DNA of 64,000 nucleotides, taken from contig NZ_CP046907.1 of assembly GCF_014083985.1 (NCBI RefSeq), positions 3,386,501-3,450,500 of the forward strand. The letters run 5' to 3'. Both the position numbers and the translations under genes were made by a program. Below are positions 55,381-64,000 of this stretch, one piece after another (the first letter of the stretch is position 1; the number at the start of each line of letters is the position of its first letter). The notes beneath the pieces were generated by a model, which did no database searches, had not been told where the DNA came from, and saw nothing but the letters and a program-made list of their open reading frames with translations. Origin of the DNA: Streptomyces sp. SCUT-3 (lineage in GTDB: Bacteria > Actinomycetota > Actinomycetes > Streptomycetales > Streptomycetaceae).

Positions 55381-55980
55381 TCAGACCACGACGACCGGCG
55401 TGCCGACCTCGGCGAACTCCCACAACGCCTTGCCGTCCGTGCGCTTCTCGCGGATCCCGCCGGTCTGCTGGCCGGGCGTCGGCGTGGGCAGCGAGCCGTC
55501 CACGGCCGCCGAGAAGCCGACGGCGGCCCCGTCCACCACGGCGAACCGGACGATGTGCTCCACCGGCACGCCGTCCGACCCCTGCACCTGCCCGCCGGGC
55601 GGGGACATCGAGGTCACGCGGTACTCGCCCGGGGCGGGGGTCAGCGGCGCCGGCACCACCGTGAACGTGCGCAGGGCCTTGTCGTCCGCGCCGACCAGCC
55701 AGACCCGGCCGTCGGCCGGCGAGTAGACGACCCGCTTCCCGGACCCGGACTGCGCGGGGACGGCGGGCGAGGCGGCCCCCGGCTCCCCGGAGCCGTCGCC
55801 GCCGGCCTCCGCGGTGGGCCGCGCCGACGCCGTGGGCGAGGCCGACGGCGACGCCGTGGCCTGCGGCTGCGCGGCCGCCTCCGGGGCGTTTTCCGCGGCC
55901 TGGACGGCCAGCGCGCCGACCCCCACCAGCGCCGCCACGGTGAGCGCCGCCACCTGCACCCCGGGCCTGATCCCTGCCAC
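55381..55980 (-). CDS. Secreted L,D-transpeptidase-like protein lacking the catalytic motif
   Basis: 199 residues. GTG 55980 (GGAGGG about ten bases upstream) begins a hydrophobic export or anchor segment (GVQVAALTVAALVGVGALAV). A Ser/Ala/Pro linker follows, then a domain from residue 85. In that domain VVYSPADGRVWLVGADDKAL, FVRFAVVDGAAVGFSAAVDG and RTDGKALWEFAEVGTPVVVV follow the order of actinobacterial YkuD-type L,D-transpeptidases. Where active enzymes have GFH and HGCIR, this protein has GFS and GGIR, so both catalytic His and Cys are missing. A non-enzymatic wall-binding role is an inference. Minus strand, between two plus-strand operons. Confidence 0.8.
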   Translation of the reverse strand: MAGIRPGVQVAALTVAALVGVGALAVQAAENAPEAAAQPQATASPSASPTASARPTAEAGGDGSGEPGAASPAVPAQSGSGKRVVYSPADGRVWLVGADDKALRTFTVVPAPLTPAPGEYRVTSMSPPGGQVQGSDGVPVEHIVRFAVVDGAAVGFSAAVDGSLPTPTPGQQTGGIREKRTDGKALWEFAEVGTPVVVV

Positions 55981-56074
55981 GTCCGCGCCACCCTCCGCCT
56001 GCGTCAGCTGTCGATGCCGCCCATCGTGCCAGGCCCGCGGGGGTCGTCCGGCACAGGGAGGCCCGGGCGGGTCG

Positions 56075-56080
56075 TAGGCT
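56075..56080 (+). promoter_or_regulatory. -10 box of leaderless tsaB
   Basis: TAGGCT, six bases before GTG 56087. Confidence 0.55.
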
Positions 56081-56086
56081 TGGCCC

Positions 56087-56758
56087 GTGCTGCTCCTCGC
56101 TTTCGACACCGCAACCCCGGCCGTCACCGTGGCCGTGCACGACGGAGAGCGGGTGCTCGCCCGGTCGACCGAGGTGGACGCCCGCCGCCACGGCGAACTG
56201 CTGCTGCCCGCCGTCGACCGGGTGCTCGCCGAGGCCGGTGCCGCGATCGCCGACGTCACCGGCGTGGTGGTCGGGGTCGGCCCCGGGCCGTACACCGGCC
56301 TGCGGGTGGGCCTGGTCACCGCAGCGGCCTTCGGCGACGCGCTGGACGTGCCCGTCCACGGCCTGTGCACGCTGGACGGCATCGCCCACGAGGCCGTGCG
56401 CTCCGGGCTCGTCGACGGCCCCTTCGCGGTCGCGACCGACGCCCGCCGCAAGGAGGTCTACTGGGCCCGGTACGCCGGGCCGGGCGCCCGCGAGGGCGAG
56501 CCGTCGGTCGACCGGCCCGCGGACGTCGCCGAGCGGGTCGCCGGCCTGCCGGCCGTCGGCGCGGGGGCGGCCCTGTACCCGGAGGTGTTCACCGGCCTGC
56601 TGCCCTCCGGCCCCGAGCACGTCTCCGCCGCCGCCCTGGCCTCGCTGGCCGCCGAACGGATCGCGTCCGGCGGGGAGTTCCTCCCCGTGCAGCCGATGTA
56701 CCTGCGGCGGCCCGACGCGCAGGTCCCGGCCGGCTACAAGACGGTCCTGCCCCGGTGA
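56087..56758 (+). CDS. tsaB: tRNA t6A synthesis protein TsaB
   Basis: Scaffold partner of TsaD. 223 residues, actin-like fold: MLLLAFDTATPAVTVAVHDG, RRHGELLLPAVDRVL and VGVGPGPYTGLRVGLVTAAA. No active-site metal ligands, as expected. GTG 56087 has no ribosome site but a -10 box six bases upstream. rimI overlaps its end by four bases (GTGA). Confidence 0.95.
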   Translation: MLLLAFDTATPAVTVAVHDGERVLARSTEVDARRHGELLLPAVDRVLAEAGAAIADVTGVVVGVGPGPYTGLRVGLVTAAAFGDALDVPVHGLCTLDGIAHEAVRSGLVDGPFAVATDARRKEVYWARYAGPGAREGEPSVDRPADVAERVAGLPAVGAGAALYPEVFTGLLPSGPEHVSAAALASLAAERIASGGEFLPVQPMYLRRPDAQVPAGYKTVLPR

Positions 56759-57303
56759 GCACGGTGGGCACCACGACGGCGCCGGGCACGGCGCGCCCCC
56801 GGGACCCGGTGCTGCGCGAGATGCGCTGGTGGGACGTCGAGCCGGTGACGGAGCTGGAGCACGACCTCTTCCCCGACGACGCCTGGTCGCCGGGGATGTT
56901 CTGGTCCGAGCTGGCCGACGCCCGGCACCCGCGCGCCACCCGCCACTACGTCGTCGCCGAGGACCCGTCGACGGGCCGCGTCGTCGGCTACGCCGGGCTG
57001 GCCGTCGCCGGCGACACCGGTGACGTGCAGACCATCGCCGCCGCCCGCGACCGGTGGGGCACCGGACTGGGCCCCCGGCTCCTGAAGGAGCTGATCGCGG
57101 CGGCCACCGCCTTCGAGTGCGCCGAGGTGATGCTGGAGGTGCGGGTGGACAACCTCCGCGCCCAGCGCCTCTACGAGCGCTTCGGCTTCGAACCGATCGG
57201 CTTCCGCCGCGGCTACTACCAACCGGGCAACGTCGACGCACTCGTCATGCGCCTGGCAGACCCCGCCTCCGCACCCGTCCAAGGAACCACCACCCATGGC
57301 TGA
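56755..57303 (+). CDS. rimI: Ribosomal protein S18 alanine N-acetyltransferase
   Basis: GNAT acetyltransferase usually next to tsaB and tsaD. 182 residues. Motifs [38 protein letters not shown] (acetyl-CoA loop) and [20 protein letters not shown] are present. GTG 56755 gives a 25-residue flexible lead. It overlaps tsaB by four and tsaD by eight bases, so the three are one transcript. The exact substrate in Streptomyces is not shown by the sequence. Confidence 0.93.
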   Translation: MSTVGTTTAPGTARPRDPVLREMRWWDVEPVTELEHDLFPDDAWSPGMFWSELADARHPRATRHYVVAEDPSTGRVVGYAGLAVAGDTGDVQTIAAARDRWGTGLGPRLLKELIAAATAFECAEVMLEVRVDNLRAQRLYERFGFEPIGFRRGYYQPGNVDALVMRLADPASAPVQGTTTHG

Positions 57304-58486
57304 CGAACCCCTGGTCCTCGGCATCGAGACCTCCTGCGACGAGACCGGCGTGGGCATCGTGCGCGGTCACACCCTGCTGGCCGACGCCGTCGCCTCCAGC
57401 GTCGACGAGCACGCCCGCTTCGGCGGCGTGGTCCCGGAGGTCGCCAGCCGCGCCCACCTGGAGGCGATGGTCCCCACGATCCGGCGGGCCCTGAAGGAGG
57501 CCGGGGTCGCCGCCTCCGACCTGGACGGCATCGCGGTCACCGCGGGCCCCGGGCTCGCCGGGGCGCTGCTGGTCGGCGTGGCCGCCGCCAAGGCGTACGC
57601 CTACGCCCTCGGCAAGCCCCTCTACGGCGTCAACCACCTGGCCTCGCACATCTGCGTGGACCAGCTGGAGCACGGCGCGCTGCCCGAGCCGACGATGGCC
57701 CTGCTGGTCTCCGGCGGCCACTCCTCGCTGCTGCTCGCCCCCGACATCACCTCCGACGTCCGCCCGCTCGGCTCGACCATCGACGACGCCGCCGGGGAGG
57801 CGTTCGACAAGGTCGCCCGGGTCCTCGGCCTCGGGTTCCCCGGCGGCCCGGCGATCGACCGGCACGCCCGCGAGGGCGACCCGGACGCCATCCGCTTCCC
57901 CCGCGGCCTGACCGGCCCGAGGGACGCCGCCTACGACTTCTCCTTCTCCGGGCTGAAGACCGCCGTCGCCCGGTGGATCGAGGCCCGCCGCCGCGACGGG
58001 CAGGACGTGCCGGTCGCCGACGTCGCCGCCTCGTTCCAGGAGGCGGTGGCCGACGTGCTCACCCGCAAGGCGGTCAGGGCCTGCAAGGACAACGGCGTCG
58101 ACCACCTGATGATCGGCGGCGGGGTGGCGGCCAACACCCGCCTGCGCGCGCTGGCCGAGGAGCGCTGCGCCGCCGCCGGCATCCGGCTGCGGGTGCCGCG
58201 GCCGAAGCTGTGCACCGACAACGGGGCGATGGTGGCGGCCCTCGGCGCGGAGATGGTCGCCCGCAACCGGCCCGCCTCCACCCTCGACCTGCCCGCCGAC
58301 TCCTCCCTCCCGGTCACCGAGGTCTCCGTGCCCGGGCACACCCACGGCGCCGACGACACCCACGGCACCCCCGGCTCCCGCCCCCACGGCCAGGTCCGCC
58401 TGCCCGGGCACGGCCACGGGGGCCGCGGGCACACCCACGACCACGACCACGTCCACGAGCTGAGCAGGGAGAACCTGTACCCGTGA
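57296..58486 (+). CDS. tsaD: tRNA t6A synthase TsaD with His-rich tail
   Basis: Catalyses transfer of the threonylcarbamoyl group to A37. 396 residues. Metal ligands His114 and His118 ([10 protein letters not shown]), [11 protein letters not shown], and [14 protein letters not shown] are present. The family usually ends near 345; here about 50 more residues hold 11 His with Asp and Gly ([29 protein letters not shown]). Such a tail could bind metal. The ATG lies inside the end of rimI. Confidence 0.96.
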   Translation: MADEPLVLGIETSCDETGVGIVRGHTLLADAVASSVDEHARFGGVVPEVASRAHLEAMVPTIRRALKEAGVAASDLDGIAVTAGPGLAGALLVGVAAAKAYAYALGKPLYGVNHLASHICVDQLEHGALPEPTMALLVSGGHSSLLLAPDITSDVRPLGSTIDDAAGEAFDKVARVLGLGFPGGPAIDRHAREGDPDAIRFPRGLTGPRDAAYDFSFSGLKTAVARWIEARRRDGQDVPVADVAASFQEAVADVLTRKAVRACKDNGVDHLMIGGGVAANTRLRALAEERCAAAGIRLRVPRPKLCTDNGAMVAALGAEMVARNRPASTLDLPADSSLPVTEVSVPGHTHGADDTHGTPGSRPHGQVRLPGHGHGGRGHTHDHDHVHELSRENLYP

Positions 58487-58740
58487 CCGTCGCGCTGATG
58501 TGGGAGGCCCGGGCCGCGGAGGGCCGGGGCGGCGAGCTGCTCTCCTGGGCCCGGGCGCAGCGGCTGCCGCGCGAGCCCCTGCGCCGGGAGACCTTCGCCG
58601 CCCCCGCCGACCGGGTCCTCGTCGTCACCTGGTGGGACGGCGGCCACGACGCCGACGTCCCCGAACTGCCCGACGCCCCGGCCGGGCTGCTGCGCCGCCC
58701 GCCCCACCGCTGGCGCTTCGAGTCCGTCGCGGTGGACTGA
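58483..58740 (+). CDS. Small protein coupled to tsaD, unknown
   Basis: 85 residues. GTG 58483 overlaps the tsaD TGA by four bases, so it is translated with it. It has no membrane segment: [20 protein letters not shown], then [20 protein letters not shown] and a C-terminal [12 protein letters not shown]. The beta-alpha-beta look resembles a half ABM-type fold, but this is a guess. Not recognised. Confidence 0.8.
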   Translation: MTVALMWEARAAEGRGGELLSWARAQRLPREPLRRETFAAPADRVLVVTWWDGGHDADVPELPDAPAGLLRRPPHRWRFESVAVD

Positions 58741-58744
58741 CCCC

Positions 58745-60004
58745 TCAGTCCGCCCCGGCGGGCCGGCCGACGAGCATCGTGGGGGCCCCCGCGACGCGGG
58801 TCAGCAGCACGGTCGCCGCGTTCGGCCCCTGCGGGCGCACCCGCCGCCGGACCTCCTCCGGCTCCACGGCCGAGCCGCGCTTCTTCACCGTCAGCACCCC
58901 GACGCCGCGCTCGCGCAGCAGGGCCTTGAGCCGCTTGAGGTTGAACGGCAGCACGTCGGTGATCTCGTACGCGCTCGCGTACGGGGTCGGCACCAGGGAG
59001 TCGGCCGTGACGTAGGCGATGGTCGGGTCGATCAGCCGGCCGCCGACCTGCCGGGCGACGTCGGCGACCAGGTGGGCGCGGACGACCGCGCCGTCCGGCT
59101 CGTACAGCCAGCGGCCGACCGGGCCCGGCTCGGGGTCGGGCAGGCCGGCGCCCAGCAGCGAGTGCCCGGCGCCCGGCAGTGGGTGCCCGGCGCCCGGCAG
59201 CGAGTGCCCGGCGTCCGGCAGTGGGTGCGCGGCGGGCAGGAGCGTGGCGCGGCGCGCCCCGGGGGCGGTGCCGAACCACAGCACGGCCTCCTTCACGTCC
59301 CCGCCGCAGGAGACCCACTCCGCCTCGGCCTCCTCGGGCACCGCCTCGTGCGGGATGCCCGGCGCGACCTTCAGCGCGGCGAACGGCGTCCTGCGGGCGG
59401 CCTCCACCGCCCAGGACAGCGGCGGCGAGTACGCCTCGGGGTCGAAGATCCTGCCCCGGCCGCCCCGCCCGCCGCGGCGCGCCGGGTCGACGAAGACCGC
59501 GTCGAAGCCGGAGGTGTCGACCTCGGTCACGTCCGCGCGGCGCACCTCGACCAGGCCGGACAGGCCCAGCGCGGCGGCGTTGGCCCGGGCCGCGGCGCAG
59601 GCCGCCGGGTCGCGGTCGACCGCCAGCACCTCGATCCCGGCGCGGGCCAGGGCGAGCGCGTCCCCGCCTATCCCGCCGCACAGGTCGGCCACCCGCCGCA
59701 CCCCCAGCGCGGCGAACCGGCGGGCCCGGTACTCGGCCACGGCCGCGCGGGTGGACTGCTCTACGCCGTTCGGGGTGAAGTACATGCGCCGCGCGTCCTC
59801 GCCGAACTTCGCAGCGGCGCGCTGCCGCAGCCGGGCCTGGGCCAGCGCCGCGGAGACCAGGGGCGCCGGGTGGTCCCGGCGCAGCCGGGTGGCCAGGGCC
59901 AGCTCCTGCGCGGGGTCGTGGTCGCGCAGGACCTCCAGCAGTGCCTGCCCCTCCTCGGTCAGCAGGGCGGCGAGGTCGTCGGGGGAGTCGGCTGTCGCGG
60001 TCAC
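58745..60004 (-). CDS. SAM-dependent methyltransferase with THUMP-like domain
   Basis: 419 residues. SAM motif VADLCGGIGGDALALARAG (105-123), acidic VLAVDRDPAA and the motif AVFVDPARRGGRG. The C-terminal 100 residues (EITDVLPFNLKRLKALLRER, GVLTVKKRGSAVEPEEVRRR) match the THUMP-like module of RNA methyltransferases. Inserted between are four copies of a seven-residue repeat (AGHPLPG, AGHSLPG). GTG 60004 has GAGAAT (60016-60011) six bases upstream, so probably leaderless. The substrate is unknown; RNA is inferred. Confidence 0.9.
   Translation of the reverse strand: MTATADSPDDLAALLTEEGQALLEVLRDHDPAQELALATRLRRDHPAPLVSAALAQARLRQRAAAKFGEDARRMYFTPNGVEQSTRAAVAEYRARRFAALGVRRVADLCGGIGGDALALARAGIEVLAVDRDPAACAAARANAAALGLSGLVEVRRADVTEVDTSGFDAVFVDPARRGGRGGRGRIFDPEAYSPPLSWAVEAARRTPFAALKVAPGIPHEAVPEEAEAEWVSCGGDVKEAVLWFGTAPGARRATLLPAAHPLPDAGHSLPGAGHPLPGAGHSLLGAGLPDPEPGPVGRWLYEPDGAVVRAHLVADVARQVGGRLIDPTIAYVTADSLVPTPYASAYEITDVLPFNLKRLKALLRERGVGVLTVKKRGSAVEPEEVRRRVRPQGPNAATVLLTRVAGAPTMLVGRPAGAD
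59147..59230. repeat. Four 21-bp repeats within the methyltransferase gene
   Basis: Unit like GGCGCCCGGCAGTGGGTGCCC, copies 59147-59167, 59168-59188, 59189-59209 and 59210-59230, differing in a few bases. Being a multiple of three it keeps the frame and codes the AGHxLPG repeat. Confidence 0.9.
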
Positions 60005-60050
60005 CGGGCCATTCTCCCAGGGGCCGCGGGGCGCGTGCGCCGCGCCGACA

Positions 60051-60077
60051 TTGGCACTCTAGTTGACGGAGTGCTAA
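60051..60077. promoter_or_regulatory. CIRCE operator 1 (HrcA site)
   Basis: TTGGCACTC-N9-GAGTGCTAA. It contains the -35 box of the groES promoter in its spacer, so bound HrcA would block polymerase. Confidence 0.93.
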
Positions 60078-60091
60078 CGCCGTCCTAGTCT
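60063..60091 (+). promoter_or_regulatory. groESL promoter
   Basis: TTGACG (60063-60068) and TAGTCT (60086-60091) with a 17-base spacer, flanked by the two CIRCE sites. Confidence 0.85.
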
Positions 60092-60096
60092 CGGCG

Positions 60097-60123
60097 TTGG
60101 CACTCGACACAGGGGAGTGCCAA
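60097..60123. promoter_or_regulatory. CIRCE operator 2 (HrcA site)
   Basis: TTGGCACTC-GACACAGGG-GAGTGCCAA, perfect nine-base arms, just at and after the expected transcription start. Confidence 0.93.
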
Positions 60124-60222
60124 AGAGCGACGGGGCGGATCCGGCACCCGCGACGACGGATCCACCAGGTCGCCACCCCTAATCAGACACCCCGTGAGCT
60201 CTCCGAAGGGGGAGGTCGGATC

Positions 60223-60531
60223 GTGACGACCGCCAGCACCAAGGTTGCCATCAAGCCGCTCGAGGACCGCATCGTGGTCCAGGCGCTCGAGGCCGAGCAG
60301 ACCACGGCCTCCGGCCTGGTCATCCCGGACACCGCGAAGGAGAAGCCCCAGGAGGGCGTCGTCCTCGCCGTGGGCCCGGGCCGCTACGAGGACGGCCAGC
60401 GCCTGCCGCTCGACGTCTCCGTCGGCGACGTCGTGCTCTACAGCAAGTACGGCGGCACCGAGGTGAAGTACAACGGCGAGGAGTACCTCGTCCTCTCGGC
60501 TCGCGACGTCCTCGCGATCGTCGAGAAGTAA
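60223..60531 (+). CDS. groES: Co-chaperonin GroES
   Basis: Lid of the GroEL chamber. 102 residues, [20 protein letters not shown] with the mobile loop around [17 protein letters not shown] (about 26-42). GTG 60223 has GGAGGT seven bases upstream and is chosen over in-frame starts in the operator region. Heat-shock control by HrcA through the two CIRCE sites is inferred from sequence. Confidence 0.98.
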   Translation: MTTASTKVAIKPLEDRIVVQALEAEQTTASGLVIPDTAKEKPQEGVVLAVGPGRYEDGQRLPLDVSVGDVVLYSKYGGTEVKYNGEEYLVLSARDVLAIVEK

Positions 60532-60555
60532 TCCGGTACAGCACCGGAGATTTTT
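60532..60555 (+). terminator. Attenuator-like hairpin between groES and groEL
   Basis: TCCGGT, loop ACAGC, ACCGGA, then GATTTTT: a short stem with a T-run directly after the groES stop. A second, longer stem (60560-60570 with 60598-60608) follows. Together they may lower groEL relative to groES or form a processing site. Confidence 0.65.
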
Positions 60556-60616
60556 CTGACCGCGCCCCGGCGAGCCGTGTCGTTCCGACCCGGGGACCCG
60601 GGGCGCGGCCTGTTGA

Positions 60617-62269
<1,653 letters not shown>

Positions 62270-62305
62270 CGCACCCCGTCGGTCTCCCGGGCCCGGAGCC
62301 CCCGA

Positions 62306-62347
62306 GCACCGGCCGCCGCCCGCACCCGTGCGGGCGGCGGCCGGTGC
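62306..62347. terminator. 19-bp perfect terminator after groEL
   Basis: Arms 62306-62324 and 62329-62347 are exact complements with loop CCCG. It lies between convergent groEL and the MOSC gene and can serve both. Confidence 0.88.
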
Positions 62348-62431
62348 CGGAGGGCCCCGGGCCCGTCCCGTTCCCGGCGCCTTTCCCGGCCCCGCCGGCC
62401 CTCCCGGCCCCGCCGACGGACCGGGGGCCTG

Positions 62432-63082
62432 TCAGGAGGCCCGGCGCCGCACCCGGTCGGCGAGCCTGTCCGGCAGGGCGGACCCGGCCGCGGGCAGCAG
62501 GGGCAGCAGCTGCGGTTCCAGGGTGATCGCCCGGAAGGCCAGGGCCACGCTCACCCGGTGGTCCGGGCGGTGCTCGACCACCACCGGGTCGCCCGCGCGT
62601 ATCTCGCCGGGCTCGACCACGCGCAGGTAGGCCCCCGGCGCCGCGGCCCGGGTGAACCGCCTGACCCACCCCTGCTCGCCCAGCCACCCCTGGAAGGTGC
62701 CGCAGGGGGTGCGGGGGCCGGAGACCTCCAGCAGGACCGAGTCCCCCACCCGCCAGCGTTCGCCGACGAGGGCGCCGTTGACGTCGACCCCCTCGGTCGT
62801 CAGGTTCTCCCCGAAGACCCCGTCGGGCAGATCCCGGTCCAGTTCCCGCTCCCAGCGGTCCAGGTCCTCGCGCGCATAGGCGTAGACGGCCTGGTCCCGG
62901 CCGCCGTGGTGCCTGGTGTCGTACGCCCGGTCGCCGGCCAGCCCGACCGCCCCGGCGTCCTCCGGGCCCGGGGCGGCCACCGCGACGGGGCCGTCCACCG
63001 GCTGCTTGTCGATCCCGGTGGCCGCCCGCCTCTGCCAGGGGTTCAGACGGGGCCTGCCGACATTGACCGAGAGCAGCTTCAT
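62432..63082 (-). CDS. MOSC-domain protein
   Basis: 216 residues. The YiiM-like MOSC layout is clear: GLAGDRAYDTRHHGGRDQAV (about 61-80), GVFGENLTTEGVDVN, and the likely active Cys in SGPRTPCGTFQGW. MOSC proteins handle sulfur or molybdenum-linked N-hydroxylated substrates; the substrate here is not known. ATG 63082 follows AGGAGG by seven bases. Monocistronic. Confidence 0.9.
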   Translation of the reverse strand: MKLLSVNVGRPRLNPWQRRAATGIDKQPVDGPVAVAAPGPEDAGAVGLAGDRAYDTRHHGGRDQAVYAYAREDLDRWERELDRDLPDGVFGENLTTEGVDVNGALVGERWRVGDSVLLEVSGPRTPCGTFQGWLGEQGWVRRFTRAAAPGAYLRVVEPGEIRAGDPVVVEHRPDHRVSVALAFRAITLEPQLLPLLPAAGSALPDRLADRVRRRAS

Positions 63083-63324
63083 CACGACTCCTCCTGCGCT
63101 GCGCGGACGCCCCGGTGCTGTCCGGGGAGGGCGTCCGGGGCCCGGGGGTGCGGGCCCCGGACGCCGGCGGGGACACCGCTGCGCCTGCCCCGCGTGCCGG
63201 GGCGGTAACGTCCGGGGCCCGGCGCGACGACGCCCGCGAGGCCCGGCCACCGTGTCGGGGCCGTCCTCCCGGGCGTCCGCACAGGAAGAAGAAACGTTTT
63301 TTCTCAGTGGTTACGGCAGCCGGG

Positions 63325-63633
63325 TCACGGCTGCCCGCCGGTGCCGACCAGCCGGTGCCGGGCCCGGCCGTACATCTCCTCGCGCTCGTCCTCCGTCATT
63401 CCGCCCCAGACTCCGTACGGCTCGCGCACCGCCAGTGCGTGGGCCGCACACTCGGCCCTCACGGGGCAGCGCATGCAGACCTCCTTGGCGGCGGCCTCGC
63501 GCGAACTCCGGGCGGCCCCGCGTTCTCCCTCGGGGTGGAAGAACAGCGAGCTGTCCACACCGCGGCAGGCCGCGATCAGTTGCCAGTCCCACAGGTCGGC
63601 GTTGGGCCCCGGGAGCCGGGAGAAGTCGGCCAT
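63325..63633 (-). CDS. WhiB-like iron-sulfur regulator
   Basis: 102 residues. Cluster ligands Cys23, Cys53, Cys56 and Cys62 (AACRG, VCMRCPVRAEC), then the turn GVWGG (74-78) and the basic end YGRARHRL. Such proteins bind sigma factor region 4 and act in development or stress. ATG 63633 has GAGGGG about nine bases upstream. Divergent from the promoter region at the window edge, where bldM is expected; in S. coelicolor a wbl gene also stands beside bldM (from memory). Confidence 0.95.
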   Translation of the reverse strand: MADFSRLPGPNADLWDWQLIAACRGVDSSLFFHPEGERGAARSSREAAAKEVCMRCPVRAECAAHALAVREPYGVWGGMTEDEREEMYGRARHRLVGTGGQP

Positions 63634-63854
63634 CGCTCATCCCCTCGTAGTTGCCGAACTCGATAGAAATACTGTCTAAGCAGCTGTAAATATGACTCAT
63701 TACCCCTCCATGGATCAACACCCCTCTCCACCACATACCGGGTCCAAACGGCTAAAAACAGACAAAAGCTTCACTTGTGAAGGGGTTCGTCGCAGAGGGT
63801 TGCCGGCGAGTGACGCGGCCCGGCGCGCGGCGAATCCGTTCCGTATCGGGACAA

Positions 63855-63867
63855 TCACGTAGAGTGC
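63855..63867 (+). promoter_or_regulatory. -10 like TAGAGT overlapping a weak BldD-type site
   Basis: TAGAGT (63860-63865) sits within TCACGTAGAGTGC, which fits the BldD site pattern with two mismatches. A second promoter for the downstream gene is possible. Confidence 0.35.
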
Positions 63868-63886
63868 TGGAGACGGCTGCCGTACC

Positions 63887-63914
63887 CGTAACTCTTTCGA
63901 GTGACCGTCGTTGA
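63887..63914 (+). promoter_or_regulatory. Candidate sigma-BldN promoter
   Basis: CGTAAC (63887-63892) and CGTTGA (63909-63914) are 16 bases apart. As I recall it, this is the promoter pattern of bldM p1. The transcription start would be near 63921, and the coding sequence would begin beyond the window. Confidence 0.6.
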
Positions 63915-64000
63915 AGGTGCATGGGCGGCTGGCAGAACGAGCCCCGGGCACATGCCTGCCGGGTGTTCGCCGGGCCACCGCCGAGACGACGATTCGTAAC

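Larger units (their letters stand above)
63634..64000. promoter_or_regulatory. Divergent control region of the wbl gene and the gene beyond the edge
   Basis: 367 bases, no gene seen. The stretch 63655-63780 is clearly richer in A and T than the rest of the window and includes a small inverted repeat TTCAC-TT-GTGAA (63770-63781). Promoter-like boxes for both directions lie here (see 63860 and 63887). Confidence 0.55.

Noticed and set aside
63770-63781. TTCAC-TT-GTGAA as a BldD site
   Set aside because: The half sites are only two bases apart; BldD sites as I recall them need about five.
63715-63978. Minus-strand 87-codon ORF at the right edge
   Set aside because: Overlaps the promoter boxes, has no ribosome site or recognisable motif.
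63901-63999. 32-residue ORF starting GTG 63901
   Set aside because: It would start upstream of the predicted transcription start at about 63921 and its codons lack the usual bias after the first half.

Overview
This window is a 64 kb stretch of a high-GC actinobacterial chromosome, almost certainly Streptomyces or a close relative in the Streptomycetaceae. The evidence is the very high GC with G or C at nearly every third codon position, frequent GTG starts, a 1,299-residue RpoC, the gene order rpoB-rpoC ... rpsL-rpsG-fusA-tuf ... S10-spc-alpha ribosomal clusters ... rplM-rpsI-glmM ... glmS-acpS-nnr-alr ... tsa genes ... groES-groEL, and an end on a divergent WhiB-like gene facing what looks like the promoter of bldM. 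I see no rRNA, tRNA, insertion sequence, prophage or CRISPR array.

Layout. 1-6.4 kb: 3' part of rpoB and complete rpoC, closed by a perfect hairpin. 6.5-7.0 kb: a small DUF1707-type membrane protein. 7.0-11.8 kb: str operon (rpsL, rpsG, fusA, tuf) with a recognisable promoter and a strong terminator. 11.8-16.4 kb: a short accessory junction with a candidate 23-residue ORF, panD and two tandem paralogous membrane proteins with a PH-like domain on the minus strand. 16.4-33.2 kb: the S10 and spc clusters run without a break (rpsJ to rplO), then secY-adk, map, and infA-rpmJ-rpsM-rpsK-rpoA-rplQ. rpsD is absent, as is usual in Streptomyces. 33.3-38.5 kb: truA, then a minus-strand block with a secreted neutral ceramidase, a TetR regulator and a membrane protein. 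38.6-43.0 kb: an ABC-F ATPase, rplM-rpsI and glmM. 43.1-47.4 kb: two tandem DUF389 membrane proteins, a small membrane protein, coaA and a small orphan gene. 47.5-60.0 kb: cell-wall precursor and metabolite-repair genes (glmS, acpS, nnrE/D, alr), an alpha/beta hydrolase, the tRNA t6A genes tsaE, tsaB and tsaD with rimI, a degenerate L,D-transpeptidase-like protein and a THUMP-type methyltransferase. 60.0-62.3 kb: groES-groEL behind two CIRCE operators. 62.4-64.0 kb: a MOSC protein, a Wbl regulator and the divergent promoter region.

Most genes are core translation, transcription, chaperone and wall-precursor functions whose identity is secure. The less ordinary signals are these: an identical 28-base leader element upstream of both rpsL and rpsJ; a series of genes whose -10 box lies 6-8 bases before the start codon, implying leaderless mRNAs; two tandem paralogue pairs of unknown membrane proteins; an L,D-transpeptidase fold that has lost its catalytic His/Cys motif; a His-rich tail on TsaD; a TetR-ceramidase pair with a candidate operator; a perfect 19-bp palindrome before a small orphan gene; and a candidate sigma-BldN promoter at the right edge. 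Positions were read by eye; no database search or folding program was run.
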